From: Auriscalpium vulgare
Taxonomy: Eukaryota; Basidiomycota; Agaricomycetes; Russulales; Auriscalpiaceae
Direction: 5' to 3'
Assembly: GCA_019915015.1 (NCBI GenBank)
Contig: JAHBBC010000003.1
Location: 1,302,001 to 1,366,000, forward strand
Length of the DNA stretch: 64,000 nucleotides
The notes below the pieces were generated by a model, which searched no databases, had not been told where the DNA came from, and worked only from the letters and a program-made list of their open reading frames with translations. Position numbers and translations under genes: made by a program. Shown here piece by piece: positions 58,401 to 64,000 of this stretch (position 1 is its first letter; every line of letters starts with the position of its first letter).

Positions 58401-61178
58401 TCATCTCGCCGGGTGCACAAGCTTGGGAAAGTCAGCTATGAATGTCTTAGGCACCGCCGAGACGCCGCGGGCGTAGATGTGTGTTGTGTACACCTGTGGA
58501 TGCACTCAGCACGACTCGTGACGACGGCCGCAGAAGACAGACGGACCAATTCGTTGTAGATGATTGCAGGGCACGGCTTCCCGGTCAAGAACGAGCTCGG
58601 ATGGATCTTGATAACCTTCGAAGACGGTCAGCGTGTGGTTGGAAACCTTGTATCAGCCAAAGCCGACGCGCACCGAAGGACCCAACGTCTGTTTATAGCT
58701 TCCGTCGGGTTGCAGGAACGCTGCATGCTGCAACAGCCCGCGTGTAAGGCTCTTCAGCACGGGGCCATCGGCATCCCCGCACGATACCGCCCAGTCGACC
58801 TGCGTCCTCTCGCATACGCCCCGGAGCTGCGTCCGAATGTCCCCGGCTTCTCTGAGCGCCCGCTCGTTGACATAATTCTGCCTGCACCAGTCCCGCCGCG
58901 CGCCCTTGCCTTCCGACGCCGACAGCTCGTCGTATGCGCGAAAGACGTTCAGCATGGTGAGGTGGTCGCCTGACGGATGCCGGAACTTCAAGCGGGCTTC
59001 GGCAGCATCGTCGCGCTGTGCAGAAGAATCGGGGAAGAGCGGCGATGATGAGGATAGCAATGACAGGATAGAGATGACGTCCGCCACGCATTTGTTGTCC
59101 ACGGAGGCAAGCAGGATCGCAGCGTACTGTGGCTCCAGCGGAAAGGAGGCCATGGACCGGCCAAATGCAGTAAGCTGTCTCTTCACATCGATGGCATCGA
59201 GGAGCCATAGAGTCCGGAGGGCGGAACCGACTGAGCAGCAGTTATTAAACCACGTACTTGTGCGAAGACGATCAGAAATCTACTCACCTGCTTCGACCTC
59301 GGGGTTATCCATGAAATCGATCGACTCGAGATCTTGGCCAGTGCACTTGAGCTGCAAGAGGGCGGAAGTGAGACTGCTCCGACGCACTTCTGGCTCGGAA
59401 GACAGTGCCATGGCGTCGAATGCGTCCTCGGTGTACAGGCGGAAACAGTTTCCAGGGCCCTCGCGTCCTGCACGCCCTGCCCGCTGCATCGCAGAAGACT
59501 TCGTGATGTCCGTGGTGAGCAGTGTGTCAAATCCTGCGTGTCGGCACCAATATTCAGCTATCCCGAACAGAAGAGAAGAAACGAGAAGATGCACGAGACG
59601 CACCGCTTCCCGTCATCCTCGTTAGATGCCTCTTCTCCTTTTGCTTTCCGGTGTCGATGACATACTTGACGCCGGGTATAGTGATGGATGTTTCCGCGAT
59701 ATTCGTCGCGAGTATGCACTTGCGCGTGTGCTCGGGTGTGGGAGCGAACACTCTCGACTGCTTGGCGTTGGGAAGGGACGCGTACAACGGACAAACCAGC
59801 ACACCGAGAGCATTTGCTGGGAGTTGCTTGGCGTATGTGCGTATCGACAGTTCCAAACTCTCGATGTCTTCCTGGCCTGTGCGCGATTGTCAAGCCCAAC
59901 TCAACGATATCTCGCGAAGAAGTGAAACGCACCCGGGAGGAATATGAGGACGTCGCCCACTGGATAGTCCACATGAATTTGGTAGAATGTGCGCAACGCA
60001 GCGTCGACATAATCGGTCTGGCTTGTCGCCGTGTGGTATACAGACACAGGATGTTGCCGTCCCTTCACATAGAGCACCGGTGCACTGCGCCAAGACAGCG
60101 TCAGGTCATACACACGGCTCACCCAAAAAGCGACCCACTCATCAAAAAACCTGCTGAACTTCTCCGCATCCAGGGTCGCGGACATCACGACCACCTTGAG
60201 CGGGTTCCGCGCCTTCTCCTTCCCCTTCCCGGGCGCCTGCCCGGCGTTCCTCTCCTTCAAAATGCGCTTCAGGCTTGCGAGCACCAAGTCCGTGCGCAGC
60301 GTGCGCTCGTGCGCCTCGTCCACGATGACGACGCCGTAGCGCTCCAGCATCGGGTCGCCCATCATCTCGCGCATGAGCATGCCGTCCGTCAGATACTTCA
60401 CACGCGTCTCGTCGCTCAGCTTCTCGTCGAACCGCACGGCGTACCCGACAAGCGTGCCGAGCGGCCGGCCCTGCTCCTGCGAGACGCGCGCCGCGAGCGA
60501 CGTTGCGGCGACGCGGCGCGGCTGCGTGATGGCGAGGAGCCCAGCGAGCGTGCCCGCCTCCAGCAGGTACTGCGGTATTTCTGCGTGTGCGCGTCAGGCG
60601 GCGATCAGATGGATGCGGAGATGGGGCGTACGGGTGGTCTTGCCGGAGCCTGTCTCGCCGAGGACGATGGTCACGTCGTTCGCCGCAACCGCGCGCACGA
60701 TGGCGTCTCTCCCTGCGTGGTGGGGGCGTCAGCCGGCGGCCGCGCGACGGACTGCACACAACATACCTTGGGCGATGGGCAGCTGCGCGCGCTGCTCCTG
60801 GAGCAGCCGCGTCTTCGCCGCCGCCTGAGCCTGCCCATTCACGCCGCCGTTCGCCGCGCCGTTCTTCCGCATTTTCTTCCGTTTGCCGCCGCTCGGCGTG
60901 CTGTGGTTGGCGATGCCGTTCGTGAACGCCGCCGCGCGCCCGCCGTCCTCGTCCTCGTCCTCGCTGTCCATATACACCGCCGCGCGCTTCTTGGACGCCG
61001 GCCCCGCGGCTGCGTCGGGGCTCTTGTGCGCGAACGCGCCGTGCACCATCCCGCCGAGCGCGGGGCGGAACTTTGCCTTCCTCGGCGGCGGCGGCGTCTG
61101 CGGCGCGCTGGGCTTGCTCGATATGCTCGGCGCACTGCCACTAGCTGCGCTTTTGTGTGGGGGGGAGAGGGCGGGCAT
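58401..61178 (-). CDS. DHR2: DEAH-box ATP-dependent RNA helicase (Dhr2/DHX33-like)
   Basis: ATG 61178 gives [20 protein letters not shown] and a low-complexity basic leader of about 130 residues. Helicase motifs follow in order: [19 protein letters not shown] (I, near 60640-60670, split by an intron), [15 protein letters not shown] (Ia), [28 protein letters not shown] (II, DEAH, about 60300-60330), [17 protein letters not shown] (III), [36 protein letters not shown] (V) and [20 protein letters not shown] (VI). The ratchet/OB part includes [19 protein letters not shown] and [20 protein letters not shown]. Splicing a 54-nt intron near 58495-58550 gives the expected end [20 protein letters not shown] and [14 protein letters not shown] 58403-58401. 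The compact size suggests Dhr2/DHX33 (rRNA processing) more than a splicing DEAH helicase, but the ortholog is not certain. Confidence 0.85.
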
Positions 61179-61452
61179 GGTGGGGTGCAGGCGAGCGCAG
61201 GACGGTCATCACAAAGTTGCTGCAAACCGTCGCGCGGCCGACTCAGGCGCGCAAAAATCACAGGGACGAGTCACGCGATCTGTTCTGCGCGGCACGTGGA
61301 CATGACACGCAAGCGCGCTTGCAAGTTCTCGCACGGGCAATACGCGCAGAAACCATGATATTGTTACAAATAGTTACTTCACATCGTACATACAGAGCAC
61401 CATGTCACCGTAAGCCAAGATGCCCAGGACAGCCCACCGAAGAAACATCTCT

Positions 61453-63281
61453 TCAAGGGTGCAAAAGGACCTTGGTGTACCCGTCGACGCGCTTATCAAA
61501 CTTGTCGTATGCATCGACAGCCTCGTTCAAGGTGACGTTGTGCGAGACGACAAACGACGGCTTCGCGGTGCCGGAGATGATCATGTCGCGCAGGTAGCGG
61601 TTGTATTTCTGCGCGCACGACATGAGTAAATCTGGATCGCGAGTCCCAGCCAAAACGAGCGACTCACCTTGACGTTGCACTGTCCTGTGCCGACAGTCAG
61701 GCCCTTCTCGAAGAGCTTGCCGAATGGGAACGTGATGTATCCCCTGCGGAGGGCGTCAGACGTGAAGAGGGCGACAAAACAGGTGGGTGCGCTCACTTGG
61801 CCGAGTTGGAGTCGGGGGCGCCTGGGTCCTTGGGGACGTAGAGACCCGGGATGCCGAGGCCGCCCGTCGGGCGCACAACTGCGATGAGGCCCTCGAGCAC
61901 CGCGTTCGGCTGCTCGGTCTTGCCGTCCGCAGTGACAGCCTGGTACCCCACAGCTGTCGGCCCACAATCAATCAGCTCCCGCGCACGCAGACGCAGAAAG
62001 AAAGCCACCCACCATCAACGCCACGGTCCACCTCCTTCCTGCAGACGCGAAACACATATCATCTGATGAGCGAGGGACGCAGGGGGTGGCAGGGGCGACT
62101 CACCCGCCGCGAAGCGCCTTGATCTGCTCGGCCGGGTTGCCCTTGCTGAGGTCGACGGGGACACAGCCGATGCTCTCCGCCTTCTGGAGGCGCTCCGGCA
62201 CGCGGTCGACGACGTACACCTCGGACGCGCCGCGCAGCTTCGCAGAGTACGCGGCCATGAGGCCGACGGGGCCCGCGCCGAACACCGCGATGGACTCGCC
62301 GGGCTTGAAGCCCTGCAGACACACACGCCTCCGTTAACGTGCACTCGATAGAGAACGGGCTGGGGGCACGCACGGAGAGCTCCACGCCGTGCCAGCCGGT
62401 GGGGAAGATGTCCGCGAGGAGCGCAAAGTCCTCCTCGTTCTGCGTGCCCTTGGGCAGCTTCAGCGCGTTGAAGTCCGCAAACGGCACCCGGACGTATTCC
62501 TAGGGGCGGGGTCAGCCGGCAGGTCCTCCAGAGAAGCGGGGGTGGCGTACAGCCTGTCCTCCAGGGTAGGGGCCCATGGCGACATAACTGGACAACCGGA
62601 CATCAGACTCCGGAATCTGCAGAACGAGTGAGCATGCGCTTACCCGTAGGCACTGATAGTCCGGGCGCAGACATGTTAGCATGCATCGTAGACAGAAATG
62701 CACTTTACCCACCCTCCGGCCTGCATGTGAAATCGAAATTAGAAAGGGCCAGCGGGCATGGCTACTCTGGGACTCACGAATCCTGGGTTGACGTTGGTGC
62801 AGAATGCGGACCTCTGCTCCTCGCAGTTCTGGCAGTGGCCGCACGCGACATTGAAGGGCATGACGACGCGGTCGCCCTTCTTCAGCAGGGCGACGCCCTC
62901 GCCGCACTCCTCGACGATGCCCATGCTGCGACGGCGCGTGAGCAGCCCAAACCAGACTCGGTGGCAAACGGACGCACTTCTCATGCCCAAACACGATGCC
63001 CTTCTCGGCCGCCGTGCGGCCCTCGTACATGTGCAAATCGCTGTGGGCGCAGGCGTCAGCATGCCGCAGCCCCGGGGAAGGCGAGAGTGGCGCACCTGCC
63101 GCAGATGCAGGACGTGGTGACTGGTGCGGTGTGGTCAGCGAGCGGTGGGGTGCGCGACGGTATCAGGGGACTCACTCTTCACGAGGACGTCGTTAGGGTG
63201 TAGGATCTTGGGGCGCTCTACCTCGCCGATGGAGACCTTAAACGGCCCGTCGTAGACAACAGCGCGCATTTTGTTCGACAT
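61453..63281 (-). CDS. Zinc-dependent glutathione-independent formaldehyde dehydrogenase-like alcohol dehydrogenase
   Basis: A medium-chain dehydrogenase. ATG 63281 gives MSNKMRAVVYDGPFKVSIGE and the catalytic-zinc region CGSDLHMYEG followed by GIVFGHE. The structural-zinc cysteines are in FNVACGHCQNCEEQRSAFC (four cysteines in the usual pattern). FADFNALKLPKGTQNEEDFA and LADIFPTGWHGVELSGFKPG are typical of the FdhA-like branch. The coenzyme motif AVFGAGPVGLMAAYSAKLRG is followed by YVVDRVPERLQKAESIG, whose aspartate at the end of the second strand favours NAD over NADP. The C-terminus is FVVSHNVTLNEAVDAYDKFD, then KVLLHP and TGA 61455-61453. Nine or so introns. Formaldehyde is the name-giving substrate; the real one could be another small aldehyde or alcohol. 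Confidence 0.88.
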
Positions 63282-64000
63282 TGCGGTGTATGCGGGTAGG
63301 GGTGTGAATGTTCGAAGGGGTGAAATGCGGTGCGAACGACGAGCCCGAGCGTACCGCAGGCCTCCTTATAGACTGCGCGCGCGGTGCGCCCATCGCTGTT
63401 TACCCACACGATCGGGCAGCTGGCCGCGTCACATGGCGGGTCTGTGAGGGCGCAAGAGGACGGGTAGGCCAATAGGAGGGCGGGAGCGCATCTCGTGAGT
63501 ATTTGATCGCTGGAGGGCTGCGTTCCTTTGGGACGAAGCCTGTGCGGAACCAGTGGGCAGCCGTCCCGCCGCGGCTGCGCGTCGATCACGTGATCCACGT
63601 GACTGCCGGTCTTCCAGTGCCACGCTCGTCCGAGTCGCTCGCCGTCGACGGTGGATGGCGGTCGCAGGCGGGCTCGTTGAGCAGGGGGATACGCGCTGGA
63701 GCGCTCAGACTCGCCCGCCACGATGGCAGGAGCAGCGTCGCGGGCAGTGCGGGAGCCCCGGGTGAAGGTTCGGCCTCGAATATCATCTGGTCTACCCCTC
63801 GGTGCATGTGATGGAGCTTGGCTGGGGTCAGCGGTGCGGGCCTGATCTCCAGCGACGGGATCAATGATCTGCGAGCGAGCGACTGGATGCAGGAAAAAAA
63901 GAAAGCGCAGGAAGGGAAGCGCAGGCCGGGGCAGATGAATCGCGAGCGCAGCGGGACGTGCGGCAATTCCGGAAGCGGGACGGAAAGCAGCGTCGAAGGC
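63282..64000. promoter_or_regulatory. Upstream region of the dehydrogenase gene; right edge of window
   Basis: About 720 bp. On the minus strand a TATA-like box (TATAAG, 63365-63370) lies some 85 bp upstream of the dehydrogenase ATG. The remainder is GC-rich and has no convincing coding signal; open frames on both strands lack any motif. A further divergent gene could begin beyond the window. Confidence 0.4.
63365..63370 (-). promoter_or_regulatory. TATA-like box of the dehydrogenase gene
   Basis: Read on the minus strand the sequence is TCTATAAGGAGG, about 85 bp upstream of the start codon at 63281, a plausible core promoter distance in fungi. Confidence 0.4.

Noticed and set aside
59688..61358. 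Long open frame (about 556 codons) on the plus strand
   Set aside because: It lies antisense to the DEAH helicase, whose motifs are unmistakable on the minus strand. The plus-strand product is Arg/Leu/His-rich with no domain, typical of GC-rich antisense shadow frames.

Overview
The window is nuclear DNA from a filamentous basidiomycete, most likely an Agaricomycete (a polypore-like wood-decay fungus would fit; genus not determinable by eye). The evidence is GC-rich coding DNA, genes broken by many introns of about 45-60 nt with GT...AG ends, tight gene spacing on both strands, and families typical of this group: a DUF6533-type membrane protein, an SAIPAHCFKRS-type delta-12 desaturase, a divergent CK1-like kinase, a microsomal P450 and a large P-loop NTPase with a Crinkler-like C-terminus.

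Layout. 0-5.2 kb: 3' end of the SNARE gene USE1, a nitronate monooxygenase, the RNA 5'-triphosphatase subunit of the capping enzyme and a Rad60/Esc2-type double SUMO-like-domain protein. 5.7-13.5 kb (minus strand): the spindle checkpoint kinase Mps1 and the sterol glucosyltransferase Atg26. 13.5-15.4 kb is gene-poor. 15.4-24.8 kb: DUF6533-like membrane protein, ribosomal protein eS19 with an acidic tail, F-box protein, delta-12 fatty acid desaturase and an odd CK1-like kinase. 25.5-29.3 kb: pyruvate decarboxylase and the eIF2 assembly factor Cdc123.

29.5-36.3 kb is an accessory island inside this housekeeping landscape. It holds a decayed short-chain dehydrogenase, a 145-bp copy of the 3' end of the P450 gene, one apparently intact multi-intron NTPase/nuclease-like gene (30.7-34.2 kb), a broken and internally deleted eEF3-type ABC-F pseudogene, a second, 5'-truncated copy of the pyruvate decarboxylase 3' end, and a cluster of perfect inverted repeats. 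The full P450 gene follows (36.0-38.4 kb). The duplicated pieces of PDC and P450 bracket the NTPase gene, so the island looks like the product of segmental duplication or gene-fragment capture.

38.5-64 kb is again mostly housekeeping: a Sec14/CRAL-TRIO lipid transfer protein, the cohesin loader Scc2, a Ppc89/Cep57-like spindle pole body protein (head-to-head with Scc2), 2-oxoglutarate dehydrogenase E1, a DEAH-box helicase of the Dhr2/DHX33 type and a zinc-dependent formaldehyde/alcohol dehydrogenase. Between the convergent PPC89-like and KGD1-like genes sits a 5'-truncated non-LTR retrotransposon with a 22-A tail and an exact 16-bp target site duplication, inserted 33 bp past the PPC89-like stop codon. 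It is evidently young, because about 1,025 codons remain open.

Functionally the conserved genes fall into chromosome segregation (Mps1, Scc2, Ppc89-like, Rad60), translation and RNA (capping enzyme, eS19, Cdc123, DEAH helicase), central carbon metabolism (PDC, KGD1) and lipid/membrane biology (Use1, Atg26, desaturase, Sec14). They are neighbours, not an obvious cluster with one job. Exon models were built by eye; outer boundaries are firmer than individual splice sites.
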